Below are positions 34,003 to 41,677 of a DNA stretch of 41,677 nucleotides, one piece after another. The stretch covers positions 1 to 41,677 of the forward strand of contig CAMWCA010000030.1 in assembly GCA_947172705.1 (NCBI GenBank), written 5' to 3'. This DNA is from an uncultured Lachnospiraceae bacterium. GTDB lineage: Bacteria > Bacillota > Clostridia > Lachnospirales > Lachnospiraceae. The notes beneath the pieces are model-generated. The model worked only from the letters and a program-made list of their open reading frames with translations. It did not search any database and had not been told where the DNA came from. The translations under genes and the position numbers were made by a program. How positions within the stretch are numbered: position 1 is the first letter of the stretch; each line of letters opens with the position of its first letter.

Positions 34003-34075
34003 TATAGAAATCTTAAAGAATTATATACTGGTGCTTGGAATGGAAATGGTGTAGAATGGGAGGAAAGCAGATGAG

Positions 34076-34765
34076 GTGAGATGGGTGGAGTACAGGCATG
34101 AATTGAAGTTTCTGGTTTCAGAAGCGGAGCTTACAATGATAGGATATCGGCTAAAGCTGCTGATGCGTCAGGACAGTCATCAAAAAGAGGGTGCTTATAG
34201 GGTAAGAAGTCTGTACTTTGATGATCTGCAGGATTCCTGTGTCCGCGAAAATGAGGACGGGATTGATAACAGAAGAAAATACAGGATACGGATCTACGAC
34301 GGTCAGGACAGTCTGATCAGACTGGAAAAAAAGATCAAATATCGGGGAATGACCAGAAAGCTGGGACATGGGATCTCAAGGGAAGCATGTCTTTGCTATA
34401 TGCAGGGGCGGGTTCCGGTTCTGAGGGCGGAAGGTTCGGAAGTGGAAAAGGAACTTTACGCTGAAATGCGAATGAACGGCATGCATCCCGTGAGTATTGT
34501 AGAGTATGAAAGAACGGCTTTTGTAGAGCCTGTGGGAAATGTAAGAATCACATTTGACAGAAATATAAGCGGGAGTGAAATGGTGGAGAAATTTTTGGAA
34601 GGAGCTTTTACGGCAGTTCCCCTGCTGCCCCAGGGACGTCATGTGCTGGAAGTGAAATATGACCAGTTCCTGCCGGAATATCTTGCCCAGGCGTTGGAGA
34701 TTGGAACCCTTCAAAGAACGGCTTTTTCAAAATACTATTATGCAAGAAACATGCAAAATTTTTAA
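34076..34765 (+). CDS. VTC-domain polyphosphate polymerase-like protein
   Basis: The 229-residue protein is a tunnel-fold VTC domain with the expected basic and acidic residues along the strands: RHELKF, YRVRSLYFDD, RRKYRIRIY, RLEKKIKYRG, EYERTAF, ITFDRN and LEVKYD. Yeast Vtc4 uses such residues to make polyphosphate from ATP. Bacterial members are usually next to DUF4956, as here. The start is the GTG at 34076, after GGGAGGA at 34058. It opens an operon that goes on into glycan genes. Whether it polymerises phosphate here is not shown. Confidence 0.88.
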   Translation: MRWVEYRHELKFLVSEAELTMIGYRLKLLMRQDSHQKEGAYRVRSLYFDDLQDSCVRENEDGIDNRRKYRIRIYDGQDSLIRLEKKIKYRGMTRKLGHGISREACLCYMQGRVPVLRAEGSEVEKELYAEMRMNGMHPVSIVEYERTAFVEPVGNVRITFDRNISGSEMVEKFLEGAFTAVPLLPQGRHVLEVKYDQFLPEYLAQALEIGTLQRTAFSKYYYARNMQNF

Positions 34766-34787
34766 CTGACAGAAGAAAGGAAAGACG

Positions 34788-35465
34788 ATGAATTTCAGTG
34801 ACGTAATCAAAAAATCAGTATTGGAAGGATTTTCTTATGCGGATTTACCTACAACGAAAATCGTAACTACCCTGGCGATCACTTTTCTGATTGCGCTGTA
34901 TATTTTTTGGGTGTACAGAGTTACCAGCAAAAGCGCCTTTTATTTTAAAAGCTTTAATGTCTCCATGGCGATTATTTCTGTGGTGACAGCGGGAATTATT
35001 CTTGCCATGCAGTCCAGTATCGTAATTTCCTTGGGCATGGTAGGCGCTCTTTCTATTGTGAGATTCCGTACCGCCATCAAAGACCCTATGGATCTGTTGT
35101 TTTTGTTCTGGTCTATTGGCACAGGAATTATCTGTGGAGCAGGCTTGTATAAGATCGCAGTGATCCTTGCGGTGATGGTGACGGTGGGTATTATTTTGCT
35201 GGACATGCTTCCGGTGAGGGTCAGCCCCTGCCTTCTGATCATTAATGCAGATAACAGGGAAGTGGAGGATAAGATTATTCCGCTGGTAAAGAAACTGACG
35301 GGGTCTTACAGGCTGAAATCCAAAAACATTACAAAGAATGGCATGGATCTGATCTATGAGATAAGAGGAAAAAATGAAAAAGAACTGATGGATCAAATTT
35401 CCGATATGGAGGGGATTGCAGGGGTATCCCTTCTGCGGCATGAGGGAGAAATAAAAAATGGATAA
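34788..35465 (+). CDS. DUF4956 membrane protein
   Basis: The 225-residue protein has four hydrophobic helices in the first 140 residues, with ISLGMVGALSIVRFRTAIKD between them, the signature of DUF4956, and a soluble C-terminal domain of about 80 residues. It regularly follows a VTC-domain gene and probably acts with it at the membrane, as an anchor or channel for the product (inference). GAAAGGAAAG precedes the ATG. The stop overlaps the start of the next gene. Confidence 0.9.
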   Translation: MNFSDVIKKSVLEGFSYADLPTTKIVTTLAITFLIALYIFWVYRVTSKSAFYFKSFNVSMAIISVVTAGIILAMQSSIVISLGMVGALSIVRFRTAIKDPMDLLFLFWSIGTGIICGAGLYKIAVILAVMVTVGIILLDMLPVRVSPCLLIINADNREVEDKIIPLVKKLTGSYRLKSKNITKNGMDLIYEIRGKNEKELMDQISDMEGIAGVSLLRHEGEIKNG

Positions 35466-36984
35466 CGCGGGTAAGATTGCTCATAAAAAAAGCTGGAGAG
35501 GATGTTTTCTGGTGGTGTCGGCATTTCTGATTATGCTCATCGCAACCAGATCTTCCTTTTTATATCCCTGTAACGACTGGAACGATGCTAACAGCTATTT
35601 TTCCGTAGGGAAGGCTCTTTTTAACGGAAAAATGCCTTACCGTGATGTGTTTGACCAGAAGGGCATGTATCTTTATTTTTTTTATGGGCTTGCCTACCTG
35701 ATCTCCCACACCACCTTTGCAGGGGTGTTTTTTATGGAGGTGATGCTTGCCGCCTTTGATCTGTTCGGTATTTACCGGATCTTGGAACTGTATATGAAAA
35801 AGGGAAGAGCCCTGGTTTTAAGTATTCCCACTCTTGCGGTAATGGTCAGCTCCTACAGCTTTTACTGGGGCGGAAGCGCGGAGGAGGTCTGTCTTCCGTT
35901 TTTGATCTGGGGGCTGTACTTTTCCCTGGATTATTTTAAAAATCAATATCCTGAGAAAACTATGAGTTTCAGGGTCGTTTTCATAAACGGCATTCTGGCG
36001 GGAATGGTGGCAAATATTAAGTTTACGGTGCTTGGTTTCTTTTTTGCATGGATGATGTGCGCGGCGTTTTCTTATCTGGTGAAAAAGGATCTGTGGGGAG
36101 CGGTAAAAGGATGTCTGGTATTTTTAGGAGGCATGGCGCTGCCCTTTATTCCCTGGGTGATCTACTTTGCCTGGAACCATGGCTTGTATGAATGGTACTG
36201 GGGATATGTGTATATCAACGTATTTGTCTATAGCAATTTAAACGGGGAAGGTCCCGGGCTTTCTGAGAGGATTTATATTTTAGGCAAGCTTTTGTACTGG
36301 GTTATCAGAAAAAATTTTATTTACTTTTTCTTTCTCATCCCAGGGGTATTCTGGCAGATATTAGGCAGAGGCAGGAAATGGCTGGAGCGGTTTAACGTAC
36401 TGGCATTGTGTTTTTTCCTGTTTTTGGGAATTTATGTGGGAGGATCAGAGCTGCCTTACTATGCCCTTCCGCTCTCGATCTTTACCGTGCTGGGCTCGGC
36501 GTTTGTGGGCGTATCAGGGGAGCGGCAGGATCAGCGGTATCCTGAAAGAAAAATACCCATAAAAAACTGGGAGGATATCTGGGCGGTTCTCATGGTAATA
36601 ACCACCGTAGTTGCCGTATACATGATTTCCATGAATACGCCCCACATGAGGGAAAAGAAGGAGGACATTTTCCTGTACCAGTTCAAGGAGATCGTGGAGC
36701 AGGAGCAGAGCCCTACGCTGCTGAATATCGGATGTCTGGATGCGGGGCTTTATACCGTGTGCGATATCGTTCCTACCTGCAGGTGGTTCCAGACCCAGAC
36801 CCTTGCCATCGAGGATGTGGATCGGGAACAGGAGCGGTATATTGCGGAGGGGCAGACAACCTTTGTGCTGGCAAGGGATGCCTATCCCGATGTGATCCAT
36901 GAAAAATATGAGCTTGCTGCCCAGGCACCTTGGTATTTGGAGGGGCAGGAGTTTACCTATTATCTGTTCCGGTTGAAAAAATAA
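35458..36984 (+). CDS. GT-C membrane glycosyltransferase
   Basis: The 508-residue protein has about ten helices, with NDWNDANSYFSVGKALFNG in the first external loop and YRDVFDQKGMYLYFFYGLAYL after it, the arrangement of ArnT/PMT-like GT-C enzymes (acidic pair, then a motif with Asp-Gln-Lys-Gly). A soluble tail of about 110 residues ends it. It probably adds a polyprenyl-linked sugar to a surface polymer. GAGGGAG precedes the ATG, which overlaps the DUF4956 end by 8 bases. Confidence 0.82.
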   Translation: MDNAGKIAHKKSWRGCFLVVSAFLIMLIATRSSFLYPCNDWNDANSYFSVGKALFNGKMPYRDVFDQKGMYLYFFYGLAYLISHTTFAGVFFMEVMLAAFDLFGIYRILELYMKKGRALVLSIPTLAVMVSSYSFYWGGSAEEVCLPFLIWGLYFSLDYFKNQYPEKTMSFRVVFINGILAGMVANIKFTVLGFFFAWMMCAAFSYLVKKDLWGAVKGCLVFLGGMALPFIPWVIYFAWNHGLYEWYWGYVYINVFVYSNLNGEGPGLSERIYILGKLLYWVIRKNFIYFFFLIPGVFWQILGRGRKWLERFNVLALCFFLFLGIYVGGSELPYYALPLSIFTVLGSAFVGVSGERQDQRYPERKIPIKNWEDIWAVLMVITTVVAVYMISMNTPHMREKKEDIFLYQFKEIVEQEQSPTLLNIGCLDAGLYTVCDIVPTCRWFQTQTLAIEDVDREQERYIAEGQTTFVLARDAYPDVIHEKYELAAQAPWYLEGQEFTYYLFRLKK

Positions 36985-36999
36985 GAAGGAAATAAAAAA

Positions 37000-38085
37000 A
37001 TGATAGTATTAAAAGTATTAGGACTTGTTTTCTGGCTTCTTGTGGTCCCGTTTTGCATGGGGCTTCTTCCCCTGCCGCTGTTGGAGCGGCGTTTGAGAAC
37101 GCCGGGGGTGGCTTTAATCGCCGGATATATTCTGATGTTTACCCTTTTTGAATTGGTGGGTATTCCGGTGGTACTTTATGCCCTTTACAATGGGTTTACC
37201 ACATTGATCAAAATTTTCACGCCCATTGTCCTTTTGTGTGCCCTGGCGGGGATCTTTGTCACATGGAAAAGCATAAAAGGGGGGAAGGCGTATGATTTTT
37301 CCCTTCTATCCGGTTTCAGGGAAAGCTCCTGGGAGGAGAAGCTGGTCATGGGGCTGTTTTTCCTTCTGGTGGGTTTTCAGTTGTATATGGCTTTTACAAA
37401 GGCTTCCTTTGACGGGGACGACGCTTATTATGGTGCCCAGGCGTTGATCGCCCAGCAGTTGGATACGCTCTACAGAGTGAACCCTTATACGGGACGCAGT
37501 TCGCCCCTTGACGTGCGCCATGCCCTTGCTCTTTTCCCTATATGGGAAGCCTATATAGGCAGCATGTGCGGTGTTCATGCCACCATCATATGTCACAGCG
37601 TGGTTTCCCTTGTGTTGATTCCCCTGACCTATGTTCTGTACGGACAGTTGGGGAAGGCGCTTTTGGGGAAAAGAAAAGACCTGCTTCCCATGTTTCTGTT
37701 TCTGATTGCTTTATGGCAGGTGTTTGGCAATATTTCTATTTACACCACGGAAACCTTTTTCCTCACCAGAACCTGGCAGGGAAAGTCTTTTGCAGGGAAT
37801 TTTGTAATACCGGCAGTGATCTGGATCTTCCTGTGCCTTGGAAAAGAGGGGACGGAAGAAAGAAAGGGGCTTTGGCTTTTGCTTACCTGTCTGAATTTTG
37901 CAGGAGGGGCAAGCAGTTCTCTTGCGATCCTGCTCAGCTGCCTGATGACGGCGGGATACGGCGTTTTGTTTGCGTTCAGGCAAAGAAAACCGCAAGTTCT
38001 CGTAAAGGCAGGCTTAAGTTGTGTTCCCGGAGGAATTTATGTGCTGCTTTATATTTTCCTGACTCATGGATGGCTGGTGCCCTAG
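37000..38085 (+). CDS. DUF6077-like membrane protein
   Basis: The 361-residue protein has about nine hydrophobic helices, and after the fourth FTKASFDGDDAYYGAQALI, an acidic loop that recalls GT-C proteins. The sequence and layout fit DUF6077, whose function is unknown. It ends soon after a helix, without a soluble tail; the next gene has a few helices plus such a tail, so the two may be halves of what is one protein in relatives. GAAGGAAAT precedes the ATG. Confidence 0.72.
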   Translation: MIVLKVLGLVFWLLVVPFCMGLLPLPLLERRLRTPGVALIAGYILMFTLFELVGIPVVLYALYNGFTTLIKIFTPIVLLCALAGIFVTWKSIKGGKAYDFSLLSGFRESSWEEKLVMGLFFLLVGFQLYMAFTKASFDGDDAYYGAQALIAQQLDTLYRVNPYTGRSSPLDVRHALALFPIWEAYIGSMCGVHATIICHSVVSLVLIPLTYVLYGQLGKALLGKRKDLLPMFLFLIALWQVFGNISIYTTETFFLTRTWQGKSFAGNFVIPAVIWIFLCLGKEGTEERKGLWLLLTCLNFAGGASSSLAILLSCLMTAGYGVLFAFRQRKPQVLVKAGLSCVPGGIYVLLYIFLTHGWLVP

Positions 38086-38103
38086 TTTAGAAGGAGAGAG
38101 TTT

Positions 38104-38907
38104 ATGTTTGGAATCTTTATGGAAAGTCTGGTGATCTTCAAATTATATACAGGCTTAAAGCTTCTGCTTTTATTGAGCCTCCTTGCCTGGGGTTATCTTT
38201 TGGTAAAGGAAAGGGATAAAAGAATTCGTCTGCTGTTGGTCTATGCTCCTCTTTTTGTGATACTGCTGTTTTTATTCCCGGTAAGCAGAAAGGTGTTTGT
38301 AGGGGCAGGGCTGGACGGCGAGACTTACTATCGAATCCTGTGGACGGTGCCTATGGGGCTGATTTTTGTGTATGGAGCCTGCCGTCTTTTTGCGGAGCAC
38401 AAAAGGATCGGTATAGGAATTTGTGGATTGCTGATCGTTCTTTGCGGAAATTATGTTTATAAAAGCCAATATATTTCAAAAGCGGAAAATCTATATCATA
38501 TACCGGATACCGTAATCAGGATCTGCCACCGGATTGCCCCTGAGAATTCTGATACCCACGTGTCTGCGGTAATGCCAACGGAGCTGATTCATTTTGTCAG
38601 ACAGTATGATGCCGGAATTCACATGCCCTATGGCAGGGAGATGATCGTGAACCAGTGGTCTTACTATAATGCGGTTTATGAGGCAATGGAAAAGCCGGAG
38701 GTAGTGGAGGTGGATGCCCTGCTGAAAGCGGTGCGGGAGGATTACTGTCAGTATATCGTGATGGCAAAGGATCGGGCGACAGATGTAGATCCTCTGGATC
38801 GGGGGCTGGTGCTTTTGGATGAGATTGACGGCTACTATATTTATGAGGACCCGGTCACTGCGAAGGTGGTAGAGCAGTGGCAGGAATATTATGAGGACGA
38901 GGAATAA
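38104..38907 (+). CDS. Membrane protein with soluble C-terminal domain, likely partner of the DUF6077 protein
   Basis: The 267-residue protein has about four helices in the first 125 residues, then a soluble domain of about 140 residues ending in an acidic tail. I do not recognise a family for it alone. It looks like the C-terminal half of a GT-C type protein: last helices plus external domain. A proper AAGGAGAGAG ribosome site and an ATG of its own argue that it is translated as a separate chain. Its stop overlaps the MBOAT start by one base. Confidence 0.65.
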   Translation: MFGIFMESLVIFKLYTGLKLLLLLSLLAWGYLLVKERDKRIRLLLVYAPLFVILLFLFPVSRKVFVGAGLDGETYYRILWTVPMGLIFVYGACRLFAEHKRIGIGICGLLIVLCGNYVYKSQYISKAENLYHIPDTVIRICHRIAPENSDTHVSAVMPTELIHFVRQYDAGIHMPYGREMIVNQWSYYNAVYEAMEKPEVVEVDALLKAVREDYCQYIVMAKDRATDVDPLDRGLVLLDEIDGYYIYEDPVTAKVVEQWQEYYEDEE

Positions 38908-40361
38908 TGCTGTTTAATTCTTACGGTTTTTTATTTCTGTTTCTTCCCCTTGCCCTTGCCGGTTACGGAATCTGTAAATGGCTGGGAAGGAAGCTGTGGG
39001 GAGAGGCGGATAAAGGAAGACTTGGCATTTTATTTTTGCTTGGCGCATCCTTTGTGTTCTATGGTTGGAACCGTCCGGCGTATCTGCCGATACTGGTGTG
39101 CAGTATGGCGGTGAACTACGGATTGTCCTGGCAGATGGAGAGGACGCCCCATAAAAAGCCGATGCTGGCGGCGGGCGTGCTGTTCAATGTGGGCGCGCTG
39201 GCGTGCTTTAAGTATCTGGGGACAGGAGATTTTGTGCCCCTGGGAGTGAGCTTTTTTACCTTTACCCAGATTGCCTTTCTCATGGAGTACTACAGAGGCA
39301 GTTTAAAAGGGGTAAGGGCGCTTCCCTATGGTTTGTATGTAAGTTTTTTCCCGAAAATCATGCAGGGTCCCATTGCCCTGCCGGAGGAAATGCTTCCCCA
39401 GTTCGAGGATGCCCCCCAAAAGGCGGACTGGGAACGGATTTTCAGATGTCTTTACTTGTTTTTAATGGGGCTGTTTAAAAAAGTACTGATTGCGGATACC
39501 CTGGGGAAAGGGGTGGATTTCGGCTATGCCAATCTGGCGGCTTTGAATGCAGGGGACGGACTGATCGTGATGCTGTCCTATACGTTGCAGCTCTACTTTG
39601 ATTTTAGCGGATACTGCGATATGGCGATGGGAATTGCCGGGCTGTTTGGTTTTGACCTGCCCCTTAATTTTGACTCGCCCTACAAGGCGTCCAATATGAT
39701 GGAATTCTGGAAAAGATGGCATATTACCCTTACCCGCTTTTTCACCAAATATTTGTACATTCCTCTGGGGGGAAACCGGAAGGGAAAAGCCAGAACCTAT
39801 TTGAACTGTCTGATCATTTTTCTGGTGAGTGGGATCTGGCATGGAGCGGGTCTGCAGTTTGTAGTATGGGGGATGATGCATGGAATCCTCTTTGTGGCGA
39901 CCAGGGCATGGAAGGACTTTCGCAGGGAAAAGGGGAAGGAAAAGGACAGGGAAAATAAAATTGCACATGGAATCTGTGTGTTATTCACATTTCTATATGT
40001 AAACGGAGCATGGATCTTTTTCAGGGCGCCTTCCGTGGGAGAAGGGCTGGAACTTTTCAGGAGAATTTTTTCCGGCGGCTTTGGAAAGATCAACTGGGAG
40101 CTTGCCGGCTGCTATAACCTGGATGAATTCTGGTATGTGATCAAGGTACTGGGCTTGGACAGACTGCCCTGTGCCCACTATATTTTGATGTTCCTGTTTC
40201 TTGCCCTGTTGTTGCTTGCAGTATTTTTCGGGCAAAATGCGGTGAACATTGCGAAAAAGGCAAAGCCCGGCGTTTTGAATATCCTGATTATGACTATCCT
40301 GCTGGTCTGGAGCGTGCTTTCCTTCTCCGGCGTCAGCTCCTTTTTGTATGTGAATTTTTGA
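38907..40361 (+). CDS. MBOAT family O-acyltransferase (AlgI/DltB-like), second copy
   Basis: The 484-residue polytopic protein has PLGVSFFTFTQIAFL, FFPKIMQGPIALP, LYFDFSGYCDMAMGIA, MMEFWKRWHITLTRFFTKY and GIWHGAGLQFVVWG with the catalytic His312. It differs enough from the copy at 28367 to suggest a different acceptor, not a recent duplicate. It is coupled to the preceding gene (stop and start share one base) and is followed by its SGNH partner. Role: membrane step in O-acetylation of a surface glycan or teichoic-type polymer. Confidence 0.92.
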   Translation: MLFNSYGFLFLFLPLALAGYGICKWLGRKLWGEADKGRLGILFLLGASFVFYGWNRPAYLPILVCSMAVNYGLSWQMERTPHKKPMLAAGVLFNVGALACFKYLGTGDFVPLGVSFFTFTQIAFLMEYYRGSLKGVRALPYGLYVSFFPKIMQGPIALPEEMLPQFEDAPQKADWERIFRCLYLFLMGLFKKVLIADTLGKGVDFGYANLAALNAGDGLIVMLSYTLQLYFDFSGYCDMAMGIAGLFGFDLPLNFDSPYKASNMMEFWKRWHITLTRFFTKYLYIPLGGNRKGKARTYLNCLIIFLVSGIWHGAGLQFVVWGMMHGILFVATRAWKDFRREKGKEKDRENKIAHGICVLFTFLYVNGAWIFFRAPSVGEGLELFRRIFSGGFGKINWELAGCYNLDEFWYVIKVLGLDRLPCAHYILMFLFLALLLLAVFFGQNAVNIAKKAKPGVLNILIMTILLVWSVLSFSGVSSFLYVNF

Positions 40362-40399
40362 CGGCGGAATCTTTTGGAATGGAGGTGAAATGAGCTGAC

Positions 40400-41482
40400 A
40401 TGAAAAATCCTTTTAAGAAGGCGGTGTTGTGTTTTTTTACCCTTGCCGCCTGTGCCTGTATTTTGGTTATGGCGCTGGTGATTTATGTAGATCCCTTTTT
40501 CCATTACCACAGCCCTTTAAAAGGGTTTCCCTATCTGGTAGACAATCAGTTATCCCAGAATCCGGGGATGGCGGCGCATATGGAGTATGACAGCGTGATT
40601 TTGGGGTCTTCCATGACGGTAAATTTTCAAACCTCCTGGTTTCAGGAACTGATGGATCTGCAAACCATTAAGCTGAGCTACAGCGGCGCTTTCCCGAAGG
40701 ATCAGGCGAACATCATGGACATTATTTTCAAAAGCCCAAATAACCAGGGAGGGAAACGGATTAAAAAGGTATTTTTAGGGGTGGACGTGATCACCTATAC
40801 CGGGGGTGTGGATGAGACCAAATACCCCATACCGGAATATCTCTATGATGAAAATCCTTTTAACGATGTTGCCTATGTGCTGAATAAAGATGTGGTGTTA
40901 AACTATATTCTCCGTCCCATTGCCGATCCCGATCCTACGGATCTCTCCAATGTGTACGCCAGTTGGTGGACAGAGGAATATTACAGTCAGGAGTGGGTGC
41001 TTCACAATTACACCTCTCCGGATCAGGTGGAGGAAGAAGCCCTGCCGGAGGCATACCTTGCCGCTGCTGAAGCAAATCTCGCCGCCAATATATGCCCCTA
41101 TATAGAGGCAAACCCGGACACCCAATTTGTGATTTTCTTCCCGCCCTACAGTATCTTATTCTGGAACGATGTATTGAAAGAAAATCATCTGGACGCTACC
41201 ATAGAAGAATATCGCTACATCGCTAACAGGCTGAATGCTTACGATAACGTGGAGATCTACTTTTTCCCGGACCAGGAGGAAATTATCTGCGATTTGAACA
41301 ACTACGCAGACTATAGCCATTATCATCCCAGATACAACCGTTACATGACGGAGTGCTTTGCAGACCGGACCCGTTTGGTTGCCAAGGAAGGACAGCCGGG
41401 AAAGACCATCGATGAATATCTGCTTCATATGAAAGAGATCGCAGTGAATTTTGACTATGAAAAACTGCTGTCGCAAAAGTGA
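40400..41482 (+). CDS. SGNH-hydrolase-like partner of the second MBOAT
   Basis: The 360-residue protein has one N-terminal helix (about residues 8-30), then an external domain with ILGSSMTVN (Ser70/Ser71) and NYADYSHYHPRYN (Asp304, His307/309), the SGNH Ser-Asp-His set. It would pass acyl groups from the MBOAT protein to the polymer. A GGAGGTG site at 40381 is followed by a two-codon frame (ATG AGC TGA, 40390-40398) one base before the true ATG at 40400, so the gene may be started by re-initiation. It is not closely similar to the first SGNH partner. Confidence 0.83.
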   Translation: MKNPFKKAVLCFFTLAACACILVMALVIYVDPFFHYHSPLKGFPYLVDNQLSQNPGMAAHMEYDSVILGSSMTVNFQTSWFQELMDLQTIKLSYSGAFPKDQANIMDIIFKSPNNQGGKRIKKVFLGVDVITYTGGVDETKYPIPEYLYDENPFNDVAYVLNKDVVLNYILRPIADPDPTDLSNVYASWWTEEYYSQEWVLHNYTSPDQVEEEALPEAYLAAAEANLAANICPYIEANPDTQFVIFFPPYSILFWNDVLKENHLDATIEEYRYIANRLNAYDNVEIYFFPDQEEIICDLNNYADYSHYHPRYNRYMTECFADRTRLVAKEGQPGKTIDEYLLHMKEIAVNFDYEKLLSQK

Positions 41483-41501
41483 AATTTGCGGCAGCAGTTT
41501 T
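41461..41501 (+). terminator. Terminator at the end of the glycan locus
   Basis: AAAACTGCTGTCGCAAA (41461-41477) pairs with TTTGCGGCAGCAGTTTT (41485-41501) in a 17-bp stem with one wobble pair and a 7-base loop. It overlaps the last codons of the SGNH gene. The symmetry lets it work on both strands. Confidence 0.85.
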
Positions 41502-41533
41502 ACTTATAGTAATGAAATCTCCCGGCGTCAATC

Positions 41534-41591
41534 ATTTTTGCATCTTTTTTGACAATTGCGGAGATTAAATATGCACTTTTTTTGACCATTG
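41534..41591. repeat. Two spaced 25-base direct repeats, possible insertion sequence end
   Basis: Units at 41534-41558 and 41567-41591 share the pattern of TGCA, a run of T, TGAC and ATTG, and differ at a few bases; they start 33 bases apart. Several short repeats near a terminus are a mark of IS21-type elements. A frame on the minus strand enters from the window edge and stops at about 41572, but it is too short to identify. The mobile origin is a guess. Confidence 0.4.
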
Positions 41592-41677
41592 GTAACAATT
41601 TAGCCCTGCCGCGAGGAACAGAAGCGTATCGGTGTCATGGCGATGCACCTGGGTGACATACATCCTTTCCGGACTTT

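Noticed and set aside
34845..35441. 198-residue antisense frame in the DUF4956 gene
   Set aside because: It is His/Gln/Asn-rich shadow coding, while DUF4956 has its signature and its VTC partner.
37000..38907. Recent frameshift splitting one DUF6077 gene
   Set aside because: A proper stop, an 18-base gap with an AAGGAGAGAG site and a new ATG favour two genes; a stable split remains possible and is listed as a finding.
1..41677. tRNA, rRNA or CRISPR array
   Set aside because: I looked for cloverleaf-like segments, conserved rRNA strings and regularly spaced repeats and saw none.

Overview
The window looks like a chromosomal segment from a Clostridia gut-type bacterium, most probably Lachnospiraceae. 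The reasons are Shine-Dalgarno sites of the GGAGG type, TTGACA/TATAAT-like promoters with 17-base spacers, moderate GC, and families common in that group (DUF1848, DUF2304, DUF4956, DUF6056, DUF6077). This placement is inference from family content; no rRNA or other marker gene is present.

Left edge (about 1-4000): a small locus that looks like a ribosomally made, modified peptide (RiPP) system. An extended -10 promoter (156-184) drives a membrane-anchored DUF4760-like protein, then a 57-residue precursor whose end is a Cys-Gly-Ala repeat with five cysteines (767-940), then a radical SAM/SPASM maturase starting inside the precursor stop codon (937-1983). Running towards them on the other strand are a class I methyltransferase-like gene and a DUF1848 Fe-S protein. 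This is the best candidate for an undescribed system.

4100-41500: a very large surface-glycan locus. Block A (4247-7260) has three GT2 glycosyltransferases plus DUF2304 and uses a promoter almost identical to that of the RiPP operon. Block B (7233-12524) has an acyltransferase and two GT-C membrane glycosyltransferases, ending with UDP-glucose dehydrogenase (ugd). Block C (12573-18940) has a GtrB-like GT, a DUF6056-like membrane protein, an acyltransferase, a 210-bp palindromic element, an XRE regulator, a secreted protein and a UDP-glucuronate 4-epimerase. Block D (19020-28093) is one long operon: GT-C, FAD oxidoreductase, two GT2, DegT aminotransferase, second flavoprotein, GT-C. Block E (28367-33892) has an MBOAT/SGNH O-acetylation pair, a 331-bp palindromic element, a SPASM radical SAM protein and a third flavoprotein. 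Block F (34076-41482) has a VTC-type polyphosphate polymerase domain protein, DUF4956, GT-C, DUF6077 and a second MBOAT/SGNH pair.

Working model (inference): Ugd and the epimerase supply UDP-GlcA and UDP-GalA. Cytoplasmic polyprenyl-phosphate GT2 enzymes load single sugars on the lipid carrier. Several GT-C enzymes add them to a surface polymer outside the membrane, and the acyltransferase-3 and MBOAT/SGNH systems acylate it. No initiating phosphoglycosyl transferase, flippase, polymerase or ABC exporter is visible, so the backbone is probably made elsewhere. The right edge carries two 25-base repeats that resemble the end of an insertion sequence.
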